Source of the DNA: Actinomycetota bacterium
Lineage (GTDB): Bacteria > Actinomycetota > Geothermincolia > Fen-727 > Anoxymicrobiaceae
NCBI GenBank assembly: GCA_016649525.1
Contig: JAENXM010000091.1
Span: 1-6,907, forward strand
Length of the DNA: 6,907 bases
Direction of reading: 5' to 3'
Shown: in pieces, positions 1 to 6,227 of the stretch
How positions within the stretch are numbered: position 1 is the first letter of the stretch
Layout of the letters: every line of letters starts with the position of its first letter
Position numbers and translations under genes: made by a program
Notes under the pieces: model-generated
The model's database searches: none
Told to the model about the DNA's origin: nothing
Seen by the model: the letters and a program-made list of their open reading frames with translations, nothing else

Positions 1-912
1 CGTCGAAAGGATATCCGCGTTCATCGAGTCCGGTCCAACCACCGTGACGCTCATGGTATCCGGCGGCTGGTGCCCTGTGGAGGGGTCGAAGATGTGGCAG
101 TAACGCTTACCGTCCCGGATGAAGTACCGCTCGTAGTCCCCGGAGGAGGACACATAGGCGTTTGAGACCTTGAGCTCACCTAACAGGTCCTCTGGATCCC
201 CCCTGGGGCTCTTGATGCCGACGACCCATTGCTTCCTGTCGGAGCGAAGCCCGATCGCGCCCACAGCCCCGCCGAAGTTGACCAGACCGCTTTTGACCCC
301 CCGGTCCCTGAGAAGGCCGCAAACGGCGCTGGCGGTGTAGCCCTTGGCGACTCCACCGAGGTCTATCTCCATCCCGGGCCTTGCCAGCATGACGGTACCG
401 TTAGCGTTGTCGACCAGGACGTCTCTGTAGTCAACAAGTGCTTTCGTCGACTCGATTTCCTGCTGGGTCGGAACGCGGTACTGCTGGTCGTAGAAACCCC
501 ACAGCTCAACGATCGGTGCCACGGTTATATCAAAGGCACCGCCGGTGAGCTGTGAGAGCTCCAGCGACCGCTCCACCATCTCGAGGGTCCCCGGGTGGAC
601 CTTGACCGCGGAGGAGCCGGCCCCCTCGTTTATCAACCAGACGTCGCTTCCCTTCTTGAACTTGCTGGTGTAGGACTCCACTTTCCGAACGAGCCCGAGC
701 GCGGCCTCTACATCCTGCCTGGCCAGCTCCTCGTCGCGGCCCTGAATGGTTATCTCCATCGTCGTGTCCATGGCGAAATAAGTCGGGGAACGGTACCCGC
801 CGGAAGAATCTTCCCCGGAGCTTCCCTTGACCAGGAAGACCATGAGGACGATGCTGCCGGCGGCGAGCACTGCAATCAGTATGGTGAAAAAGAGGCTCTT
901 TATATGTTTCAT
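1..912 (-). CDS. apbE: FAD:protein FMN transferase (ApbE family), partial at left edge
   Basis: The - strand is open from an ATG at 912-910 to the left edge, giving 304 codons without a stop; the C-terminus is lost. ApbE enzymes use FAD to attach FMN covalently to a Thr in [S/T]GAT-type motifs of proteins such as RnfG, RnfD and NqrB/C. Visible motifs: a hydrophobic segment at about residues 7-28 (signal anchor; no lipobox Cys), FDITVAPIVELWGF at 127-140, IDLGGVAKGY at 183-192, GLVNFGGAVGAIG at 209-221, SSSGDYERYF at 255-264, HIFDPSTGHQP at 273-283, and the start of the metal-binding block NADILST at 298-304 with Asp300 and Thr304. Family members are usually about 330-350 residues, so roughly 30-50 residues are missing. 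It diverges from rnfC and very probably flavinylates RnfD and RnfG outside the membrane; the partnership is inferred from context. An AGAGAGA at 927-921 precedes the ATG by 8 bases. Confidence 0.95.
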   Translation of the reverse strand, partial: MKHIKSLFFTILIAVLAAGSIVLMVFLVKGSSGEDSSGGYRSPTYFAMDTTMEITIQGRDEELARQDVEAALGLVRKVESYTSKFKKGSDVWLINEGAGSSAVKVHPGTLEMVERSLELSQLTGGAFDITVAPIVELWGFYDQQYRVPTQQEIESTKALVDYRDVLVDNANGTVMLARPGMEIDLGGVAKGYTASAVCGLLRDRGVKSGLVNFGGAVGAIGLRSDRKQWVVGIKSPRGDPEDLLGELKVSNAYVSSSGDYERYFIRDGKRYCHIFDPSTGHQPPDTMSVTVVGPDSMNADILST

Positions 913-930
913 GATTTAATTCTCTCTGCT

Positions 931-961
931 ATTATACAGTGCGGTTTGCCTGACCTTCCAA
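931..961 (-). promoter_or_regulatory. Likely promoter for apbE
   Basis: Read on the - strand, 936-931 is a perfect TATAAT. TTGGAA at 961-956 matches the -35 consensus at four of six positions, but the spacer of 19 bases is longer than ideal. Initiation about 7 bases downstream of the -10 would leave a leader of only about 10 bases before the apbE ATG, just long enough for the purine-rich AGAGAGA. The element lies in the 74-base divergent gap between apbE and rnfC. No equally good + strand promoter is visible for rnfC; the same AT-rich patch reads TATTAT at 930-935 on that strand without a recognisable -35. Confidence 0.5.
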
Positions 962-986
962 GCGGCCAGACATTTCCAAGGGAGCC

Positions 987-2393
987 TTGAACTGGAGAGC
1001 GTGTGGTGAAAACCTCATGCAGTTAGCTCAGAGTATAAAACGCCTGCTGGGTTCGAGACGAGGGGTCACCCCGCCCGCAAACAAGAATACGGCGTCAAGT
1101 AGCATCGAACCGGGTCCCAGTCCCGAAACCGTGATAATCCCGCTCCAGCAGCATGTGGGTCCTCCCTGTGATCCGCTTGTAGGAGTGGAGGACCGTGTGC
1201 TCCTGGGGCAGAAGATAGGTGATTCCGAGGCTTACATCTCGGCGCCGGTGCACTCGAGCGTATCCGGAGAAGTAACAGCCGTCAAGGAACATCCTTACCA
1301 TGCCGGAAAGAACGTCCTTTCCGTTTTCATCCGATCCGATGGGAAAGACGAGGTGAGCCCCGATGTCCGCCCGCCCGGCGACCTGATGGAGATGTCATCC
1401 GGGGAGATACGCACACTGATAAGGGAAGGCGGTGTCGTGGGACTCGGAGGCGCGGCATTCCCGACGCATGTCAAGCTCTCACCTCCCAAAAATAAACCAA
1501 TAGAACTTGTCATCATCAACGGCGCCGAGTGCGAGCCGTACCTGACGGCCGACCACAGGCTGATGGTCGAGCGAAGCGCGGACATCATAAGGGGCTCGCT
1601 TGTGATAAAGAGGGCCGTTGGGGCACAGAGTGTCATCGCGGCGGTCGAGGAGAACAAGCCCGACGCGATTGCGTCGATGAGTGAAGCCGGAAGGGAATAC
1701 GGGATAGACGTTGTCGAGCTCCCCAGCTGCTACCCCCAGGGTGCCGAGAAGACGCTGATAGAGACCTTGACTGGCAGAGAGGTGCCCGGAGGAGGCCTGC
1801 CGATGGATGTAGGTGTCATCGTCGATAACGTCGGTACGGCGGCCGCCATCCACGACGTCCTTTACAAGGGAATGCCGCTCGCCGATAGAGTAATTACCGT
1901 CGCCGGAGACGGCGTGGCAAGGGGCGCGAACCTGAGGGTGAGGCTGGGCACTACTTTTGCGGATGTCATAGATTTCTGCGGCGGGTTCACAGGTGAGCCA
2001 GGCAAGCTCGTCATGGGAGGGCCTATGATGGGCCTCGCGCAGTACACGGCGCAGGTGCCGGTGGTTAAGGCCACGTCGGGCATACTGGCGCTGCGGGGCG
2101 AGACGATCTTCAAGGGTGAGCCCCCCCACTTCACCTGCATCAGGTGCGGCAGGTGTGTCACCCACTGCCCCATGAACTTGATGCCGTACATTCTCGGTTC
2201 TTATTCAGACGCCGGCATGTGGACCCAGCTCGAGGACTTCTATGTGGATGACTGCATTGAATGCGGGTGCTGCGCATATATATGTCCCACTAAGAATCCC
2301 CTTGTACAGCTCATTAAGGTCGGCAAAGAGGGCGTGGCGCGCAGGAGAAATAAAGTGGAAAGCCTTGCGAAGTCTACTGCCGAGAAAGAATGA
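987..2393 (+). CDS. rnfC: Rnf complex subunit RnfC (NADH-binding, FMN and Fe-S)
   Basis: RnfC is the peripheral cytoplasmic subunit that exchanges electrons with NAD(H). This ORF gives 468 residues. In order: a GVTPPANKNT segment at 26-35 resembling the usual GGVHPP..K..T opening; an SLBB/barrel-like region with GQKIGDSEAYISAPVHSSVSG at about 74-94; the nucleotide/FMN-binding GLGGAAFPT at 152-160 and INGAECEPYL at 177-186; YPQGAEKTLI at 249-258; VMGGPMMG at 342-349; then two [4Fe-4S] sites, Cys384/387/390/394 and Cys423/426/429/433, with an extra Cys428. The start is uncertain. TTG at 987 has AAGGGAG at 978-984 very close to it, while an in-frame ATG at 1017 gives 458 residues and has only a weak GGTG upstream. 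It is the first gene of the operon, and its TGA overlaps the rnfD ATG. The assignment to RnfC is secure; only the N-terminus is in doubt. Confidence 0.97.
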   Translation: MNWRACGENLMQLAQSIKRLLGSRRGVTPPANKNTASSSIEPGPSPETVIIPLQQHVGPPCDPLVGVEDRVLLGQKIGDSEAYISAPVHSSVSGEVTAVKEHPYHAGKNVLSVFIRSDGKDEVSPDVRPPGDLMEMSSGEIRTLIREGGVVGLGGAAFPTHVKLSPPKNKPIELVIINGAECEPYLTADHRLMVERSADIIRGSLVIKRAVGAQSVIAAVEENKPDAIASMSEAGREYGIDVVELPSCYPQGAEKTLIETLTGREVPGGGLPMDVGVIVDNVGTAAAIHDVLYKGMPLADRVITVAGDGVARGANLRVRLGTTFADVIDFCGGFTGEPGKLVMGGPMMGLAQYTAQVPVVKATSGILALRGETIFKGEPPHFTCIRCGRCVTHCPMNLMPYILGSYSDAGMWTQLEDFYVDDCIECGCCAYICPTKNPLVQLIKVGKEGVARRRNKVESLAKSTAEKE

Positions 2394-3430
2394 TTATGGC
2401 TCGAGAGGATAAGCCCGACAGAGATGAGAAGTTAGAGACGGAAGAGCTTTTAACCATCGGCGTCTCACCGCATATTCGTGATACCGACACCACCGCGCGC
2501 ATTATGGGCTGGGTCATAGTCGCCCTTCTTCCAATAACGTTTTACTCCATCTACATCGGTGGCCTGTCGACACTTATCGTCATCGTCATGAGCATCGCCG
2601 GGGCAGTGGCGACGGAGGCCGTCATACAGAGGCTTCGACACATGCCTGTCACGATCGACGACCTGAGCGCCCTCCTCACCGGGCTCCTGCTCGCGCTTAC
2701 TCTGCCGCCGAGGCTTCCCTTCTGGATGCCGCTCGTCGGAGGAGCGGTCGCCATCGCGCTGGGGAAGCAGGTCTTCGGCGGGCTCGGACACAACATCTTC
2801 AACCCGGCGCTTGTCGGAAGGGCGGTTCTTTTCGTGTCGTGGTCCAAGTACATGACGACCTCCTGGCTCGTGAACCCTAAGGCCGCCGTGGTCAACACTG
2901 CCGCCGTAAAGTCGATTGACGCGGTTACCAGGGCGACACCGCTGTACACGATGCGGCTGGTCAGACAGGGCACGCTTAGCCTGTCCCCGTCTGGTTACTA
3001 CAGGCCGCTCCTGTTCGGCAACCCGTGGGGCTGTATAGGGGAGGTCTCCGCTCTTCTGATCCTCGTGGGGCTCGCGGTCCTGCTCGTAAAAAGGCTGGTT
3101 GACTGGCGCATCCCCGTCTATTTCGTCGTCACCGTCATGGTTCTATCGTGGATCATCGGGATGGATCCGCTGTTCGCCGTCCTTTCGGGCAGCCTCCTGT
3201 TCGGCGCGTGCTTCATGGCGACAGATTACGTGACCAACCCCATGACGAGATGGGGCAAGGTCATCTTCGCGGTCGGCTGCGGCATCATCACCGTCCTGCT
3301 CCGCTTTTATTCAAACCTCCCAGAGGGAGTCATGTTCGCGATACTGTTCATGAACGGGATGACCCCGCTCATAGACAGGTATATGAAACCGCGGCCGTAC
3401 GGGCACGGAAGAGCGGTGAGCGAGTCATGA
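2390..3430 (+). CDS. rnfD: Rnf complex membrane subunit RnfD (covalent FMN)
   Basis: RnfD is a multi-span membrane subunit, homologous to NqrB, that carries covalent FMN on a Thr and takes part in ion-coupled electron transfer. The product has 346 residues with an acidic and basic cytoplasmic N-terminus of about 35 residues and then many hydrophobic helices from about 37 to 325. Family signatures: GHNIFNPALVGRAVL at 133-147, the FMN acceptor motif DAVTRATPL at 177-185 with Thr183 as expected acceptor, FMATDYVTNPMT at 275-286, and LPEGVMFAIL with NGMTPLIDRY near the C-terminus (310-331). The Gly usually found in the [S/T]GAT acceptor motif is Arg here. ATG at 2390 overlaps the rnfC stop as ATGA; a second in-frame ATG at 2396 is equally possible and better spaced from the GAGAAAGA at 2382-2389. 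Its own stop overlaps the rnfG start in the same way. Confidence 0.97.
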   Translation: MIMAREDKPDRDEKLETEELLTIGVSPHIRDTDTTARIMGWVIVALLPITFYSIYIGGLSTLIVIVMSIAGAVATEAVIQRLRHMPVTIDDLSALLTGLLLALTLPPRLPFWMPLVGGAVAIALGKQVFGGLGHNIFNPALVGRAVLFVSWSKYMTTSWLVNPKAAVVNTAAVKSIDAVTRATPLYTMRLVRQGTLSLSPSGYYRPLLFGNPWGCIGEVSALLILVGLAVLLVKRLVDWRIPVYFVVTVMVLSWIIGMDPLFAVLSGSLLFGACFMATDYVTNPMTRWGKVIFAVGCGIITVLLRFYSNLPEGVMFAILFMNGMTPLIDRYMKPRPYGHGRAVSES

Positions 3431-3975
3431 TAGAGCGCATGGTCAAGCTCGGGGTTACCCTGATGGTGGTAGGCGTCGTAGCGGCACTGGGCCTCGGCCT
3501 TACTTACACGGTCACGAGGAAGAAAATCGAGCAGTACGACTTGCAGGTCGAGGCGCAGGCATGCCTGTCCGCACTGCCCGGCGTAAAGTCTGCAAGCGAG
3601 ATCAAAGAGGACAAACAGCTTTCGGCAAAGGTGAGGAAGAAATATCCGGACGTTCAGAAGGTGTTCACCTGCGGGAAAGGATACATATTCGTCGTAAAGA
3701 CAAAGGGGTACGGAGGGCCGCTCACGCTGGCCGTGGGTATCGACCCGGGAGGTAAGGTCAGGGGAATCGCGACCGTCACGAGCAAGGAGACGGTCGGTCT
3801 GGGGAGCAAGGCTCTAGAGGCCGCATACCTCGGAGGGTTCAAGGGGAAAACGGCGGCGGACAAGTTGAAGGTGGGCGAGGACGTGCAGGCCGTGACGGGC
3901 GCTACTATCACGAGCAAGGCCGTCACCGGTCAGGTGAAGCAGGCGCTCGAGGCCTTCAGTCTCATCGAGCAGTAG
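3427..3975 (+). CDS. rnfG: Rnf complex FMN-binding subunit RnfG
   Basis: RnfG is an FMN_bind-domain protein held in the membrane by one N-terminal helix, with its flavin domain on the outer face. The product has 182 residues: a membrane helix at about 7-28, then a soluble domain containing GYGGPLTLAVGID at 94-106, KETVGLGSKA at 120-129 (related to the common ETPGLG block), and the flavinylation motif QAVTGATITSKAV at 154-166, with Thr160 as the expected FMN acceptor. The ATG at 3427 overlaps the rnfD TGA as ATGA, and the helix directly after it supports this start; the open frame reaches back to 3148 but that part lies within rnfD in another frame and is not coding. The first residue of the acceptor block is Gln where many family members have Asp. 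ApbE encoded at the left end is the likely modifying enzyme. Confidence 0.96.
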   Translation: MIERMVKLGVTLMVVGVVAALGLGLTYTVTRKKIEQYDLQVEAQACLSALPGVKSASEIKEDKQLSAKVRKKYPDVQKVFTCGKGYIFVVKTKGYGGPLTLAVGIDPGGKVRGIATVTSKETVGLGSKALEAAYLGGFKGKTAADKLKVGEDVQAVTGATITSKAVTGQVKQALEAFSLIEQ

Positions 3976-3988
3976 CTTCGGGGGAAGC
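3975..3988 (+). promoter_or_regulatory. Hairpin over the rnfE ribosome binding site
   Basis: Between the rnfG stop (TAG 3973-3975) and the rnfE TTG (3991) lies a perfect inverted repeat, GCTTC at 3975-3979 and GAAGC at 3984-3988, with a GGGG loop. The Shine-Dalgarno-like GGGGGA at 3980-3985, 5 bases before the TTG, sits in the loop and distal stem. In RNA this could limit independent initiation at rnfE until a ribosome finishing rnfG melts it. The inverted repeat is visible; the regulatory role is inferred. There is no U-run, so it is not a terminator. Confidence 0.4.
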
Positions 3989-3990
3989 AT

Positions 3991-4608
3991 TTGAACGAGG
4001 AAACGACGGGCTGGCAGGAGTTCAAGAAGGGCTTGATCCTCGAGAACCCTCTGATGGTTCTGATGGTCGGCCTGTGCGCGGTCCTCGCGATCAGCACCCG
4101 GGTCGAGAACGGCATCTTCATGGGCCTGTCCGCGACGTTCGTGCTGGTGTTCTCGAACATCATCATAGCCTCGATAAGGAAGTGGATACCCGACCAGATT
4201 CGCATCCCCATATTCATCGTGGTCATCGCTTCGTTCGTGACCATCGTGGACCTTTCTCTCAAGGCTTACTTCCCTCCCGTCTATGAACGGCTCGGCGTTT
4301 GGATCCCCCTGATAGTGGTCAACTGCATAATCCTCGCGAGGGCAGAGGGCTACGCTTACAGGAACCCGGTCTGGCACTCTTTCATGGACGGCCTCGGCAT
4401 GGGGGCCGGCTACACAGTAGTGCTGCTCGTCATGAGCATCATAAGGGAGCTTCTGGGGACCGGGCAGATCGTCCTCTTCGATAAGACCATCATCAGCCTG
4501 GGACCCTTCAACCCGCCGGCGATATTCATATTGTTCCCGGGGGCGTTCCTGACCTTCGCCTGCCTTGTGGCGCTGCTCAACCGCTACAAGATGAGGAAGA
4601 AAAAATGA
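3991..4608 (+). CDS. rnfE: Rnf complex membrane subunit RnfE
   Basis: RnfE, homologous to NqrD, is one of two related six-helix subunits that together bind an Fe-S centre inside the membrane and shuttle electrons across it. The product has 205 residues with six predicted hydrophobic segments between about 21 and 197 and a basic tail, KMRKKK. The two half-site cysteines are Cys29 in VGLCAVLAIST and Cys112 in VNCIILARAE, both at the expected places. The ENPLMV block near residue 18 and the RELLGTGQI block at 152-160 are typical of RnfE. The start is a TTG at 3991, 15 bases after rnfG, with GGGGGA at 3980-3985 as binding site; no in-frame ATG lies nearby to replace it without losing the ENPL block. 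The stop overlaps the rnfA ATG as ATGA. Confidence 0.97.
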   Translation: MNEETTGWQEFKKGLILENPLMVLMVGLCAVLAISTRVENGIFMGLSATFVLVFSNIIIASIRKWIPDQIRIPIFIVVIASFVTIVDLSLKAYFPPVYERLGVWIPLIVVNCIILARAEGYAYRNPVWHSFMDGLGMGAGYTVVLLVMSIIRELLGTGQIVLFDKTIISLGPFNPPAIFILFPGAFLTFACLVALLNRYKMRKKK

Positions 4609-5225
4609 ACGAGGTATACCGGTATTTCCTCATATTCCTCGGGGCGCTGCTGATATACAACATCCTGCTCATAAGGTTTATCGCCCTGTGCCCGCTCATG
4701 GGGGTGTCCACGCAGGTGGAGACCTCGATCGGCATGGCCATGTCCGTCCTTTTCGTCATGACCATGGCTACCACCGTTTCGTGGGTCGCCTGGAACTATG
4801 TACTGGAGCCGCTACACGTGGGCGAGTTTCTCTACATCCCGGTCTTCATCCTCATAATCGCCGCGCTCGTGCAGTTCGTTGAGATGTTTATCAAGAGGTC
4901 GAGCCCTCCCCTTTACAGGGCGATGGGAATATACCTTCCACTTATCACCACCAACTGCGCCGTGCTCGCGGCCGCTACCGAAGCGGTCAAGCCCGGTTTC
5001 CTCAAGCTAAACATCGCATACCATTTCTCGCTCCCGGAGGCGCTCGTCTATACAATTGGGGTGGCGCTCGGATTCGGAGTGGTCATAATCGTGTTCGCAT
5101 GTATCAGGGAAAGGCTTGAGACGAGCCCCGTGCCGCACGCGTTCAGGGGAACCCCGCTGGCCTTCATCATAGCGGCGATCCTGTCTCTCGCCTTCATGGG
5201 TTTCGCGAACCTGCTAGGACTGTAG
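4605..5225 (+). CDS. rnfA: Rnf complex membrane subunit RnfA
   Basis: RnfA, homologous to NqrE, is the partner of RnfE, inserted in the opposite orientation and sharing the intramembrane Fe-S centre. The product has 206 residues and six hydrophobic segments. Cysteines for the cluster are Cys29 in IALCPLMGVST and Cys118 in ITTNCAVLAAATEAV. The ending VPHAFRGTPLAFI followed by a last helix (176-206) is characteristic of RnfA/NqrE. The ATG at 4605 overlaps the rnfE TGA, so translation is probably coupled and the two subunits made in equal amounts. The next gene, rnfB, begins 14 bases after the stop. Confidence 0.97.
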   Translation: MNEVYRYFLIFLGALLIYNILLIRFIALCPLMGVSTQVETSIGMAMSVLFVMTMATTVSWVAWNYVLEPLHVGEFLYIPVFILIIAALVQFVEMFIKRSSPPLYRAMGIYLPLITTNCAVLAAATEAVKPGFLKLNIAYHFSLPEALVYTIGVALGFGVVIIVFACIRERLETSPVPHAFRGTPLAFIIAAILSLAFMGFANLLGL

Positions 5226-5239
5226 AGGGGTAGAGGTTA

Positions 5240-6088
5240 TTGGACTGGTCGATCGTGTGGAAAGCGATACTGGCGCTTGCGGGCCTGGCGTTCCTGTTCG
5301 GGGTGCTCCTCGCGGTGGCCTCCACGAGATTCCAAGTGGAGACCGACCCTCGCGTTGACGAGGTAATGGGTGCGATCCTGGGTTCCAACTGCGGCGCCTG
5401 CGGTTATCCCGGTTGTCAGCCGGCCGCGGAGGCGGTTGTGGCGGGGACCGCCCCCGTCGACGTCTGCGTCGCGGGTGGGCGCGCGGTCGCGGAGGCGGTG
5501 GCCAGGGTAATGGGTATATCCCTCGAGATGAGGGAGAGGGGTGTAGCACTGGTCCACTGCAAGGGGGGCTTGAGCGAGTCGGTCCCGAAGGCGTTGTACC
5601 AGGGGATCAGCTCCTGTGCCGCTGCCGACAAGATAGCGGGCGGCGGAAAGGCCTGCTCGTACGGCTGCCTGGGGCTCGGTACCTGCAAGGATACCTGTCC
5701 CGTCAACGCAATAATCATAGACCCCGAACACAGGAGATGGGTGGACCGGGAACGCTGCACCGGGTGCGGGCTCTGCGCGGAAGCGTGTCCCCGCGGCCTC
5801 ATCGAGATCGTCCCGAGGCACCAGGAGGTCCTGGTCGTATGCAACAGTGGCGACAAAGGTGGTAGAGCCAAGCGGATATGCTCCGTCGCGTGCACCGGAT
5901 GCAAGAAGTGCGAGAAGGTCTGCGAGGCCGACGCGATTCACGTCGAGGACAACCTTGCGCGCATCGATTACGAGAAGTGCACCGCCTGCGGCGATTGCAT
6001 CGAGGTCTGCCCGACCGACGTGATAGTCAGGGTGGTTCCGGTCAAAGGGTCTAAGAAACAGCAACCCGTATCGGCTCGAGACCTATAA
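5240..6088 (+). CDS. rnfB: Rnf complex Fe-S subunit RnfB (ferredoxin side)
   Basis: RnfB is the polyferredoxin subunit thought to take electrons from reduced ferredoxin at the cytoplasmic face. The product has 282 residues: one N-terminal membrane helix (about 5-27), then an Fes-type [4Fe-4S] domain with Cys51, 54, 59 and 76 (NCGACGYPGC plus a later Cys), and a long ferredoxin-like part. Cysteines there are 107, 126, 139, 143, 149, 153, then 173/176/179/183 (CTGCGLCAEAC), 201, 214, 218/221/224/228 (CTGCKKCEKVC) and 247/250/253/257 (CTACGDCIEVC), 24 in the whole protein. This is the long, cluster-rich form seen in anaerobes, rather than the roughly 190-residue proteobacterial form. The start is a TTG at 5240; GAGGGG at 5225-5230 and AGAGG at 5232-5236 are both candidate binding sites. 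It is last in the operon, and its 3' end overlaps a convergent small ORF. Confidence 0.97.
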   Translation: MDWSIVWKAILALAGLAFLFGVLLAVASTRFQVETDPRVDEVMGAILGSNCGACGYPGCQPAAEAVVAGTAPVDVCVAGGRAVAEAVARVMGISLEMRERGVALVHCKGGLSESVPKALYQGISSCAAADKIAGGGKACSYGCLGLGTCKDTCPVNAIIIDPEHRRWVDRERCTGCGLCAEACPRGLIEIVPRHQEVLVVCNSGDKGGRAKRICSVACTGCKKCEKVCEADAIHVEDNLARIDYEKCTACGDCIEVCPTDVIVRVVPVKGSKKQQPVSARDL

Positions 6089-6227
6089 AGGAGCCCCGCA
6101 CTTCGTGCAGTACTTCGTCCTCGTCCAGCCCCACCGCCAGGCCACCGGCTAGCAGGAGGGCGAAGATAAAAGCGATGCAGAGCGCCAAAAGGCGCAGGAG
6201 CATGCCGGAAGCGGACCTTCCTACCAT
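6051..6227 (-). CDS. Small single-span membrane protein, hypothetical
   Basis: A 58-residue ORF starts at an ATG (6227-6225) that overlaps the stop of the transglutaminase-like gene (TAG 6223-6221) in the string ATGGTAG, an arrangement that favours translational coupling. The product has a short basic N-terminus (VGRSASG), one long hydrophobic segment at about residues 9-33 (LLRLLALCIAFIFALLLAGG), then an acidic stretch, LDEDEVLHE, and a short tail. By eye, third codon positions are G/C-rich through most of the ORF and less so in the last dozen codons, where it overlaps the 3' end of rnfB by 38 bases. A longer reading from 6254 is possible but overlaps the upstream gene more. I do not recognise a family. 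It may be a partner of the upstream protein, or the displaced C-terminal anchor of that protein. Expression is not proven. Confidence 0.5.
   Translation of the reverse strand: MVGRSASGMLLRLLALCIAFIFALLLAGGLAVGLDEDEVLHEVRGSFIGLEPIRVAVS

Noticed and set aside
229..990. Two + strand open frames of 108 and 131 codons
   Set aside because: They lie antisense to the apbE reading frame, which has every ApbE motif in order.
1479..2165. 228-codon - strand open frame opposite rnfC
   Set aside because: It is the shadow of conserved RnfC sequence; its product is rich in Arg, His and Asp with no recognisable motif.
3148..3426. Extended N-terminus for RnfG
   Set aside because: This stretch is rnfD in its own frame; read in the rnfG frame it gives Arg/His-rich non-natural sequence, and the RnfG membrane helix begins right after ATG 3427.
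5425..5499. 12-base direct repeat CGCGGAGGCGGT (5425-5436 and 5488-5499)
   Set aside because: It falls inside rnfB where both copies encode Ala/Glu/Val-rich helix with preferred codons; this is explained by codon bias.
5237..6064. Long - strand open frame (275 codons) opposite rnfB
   Set aside because: It is antisense to a clear RnfB with all its cysteine motifs; long open frames on the opposite strand are expected in GC-rich coding DNA, and the product shows no domain character.
6098..6108. GCAC-TTC-GTGC hairpin as a terminator after rnfB
   Set aside because: The stem is only 4 base pairs and no T-run follows on either strand.
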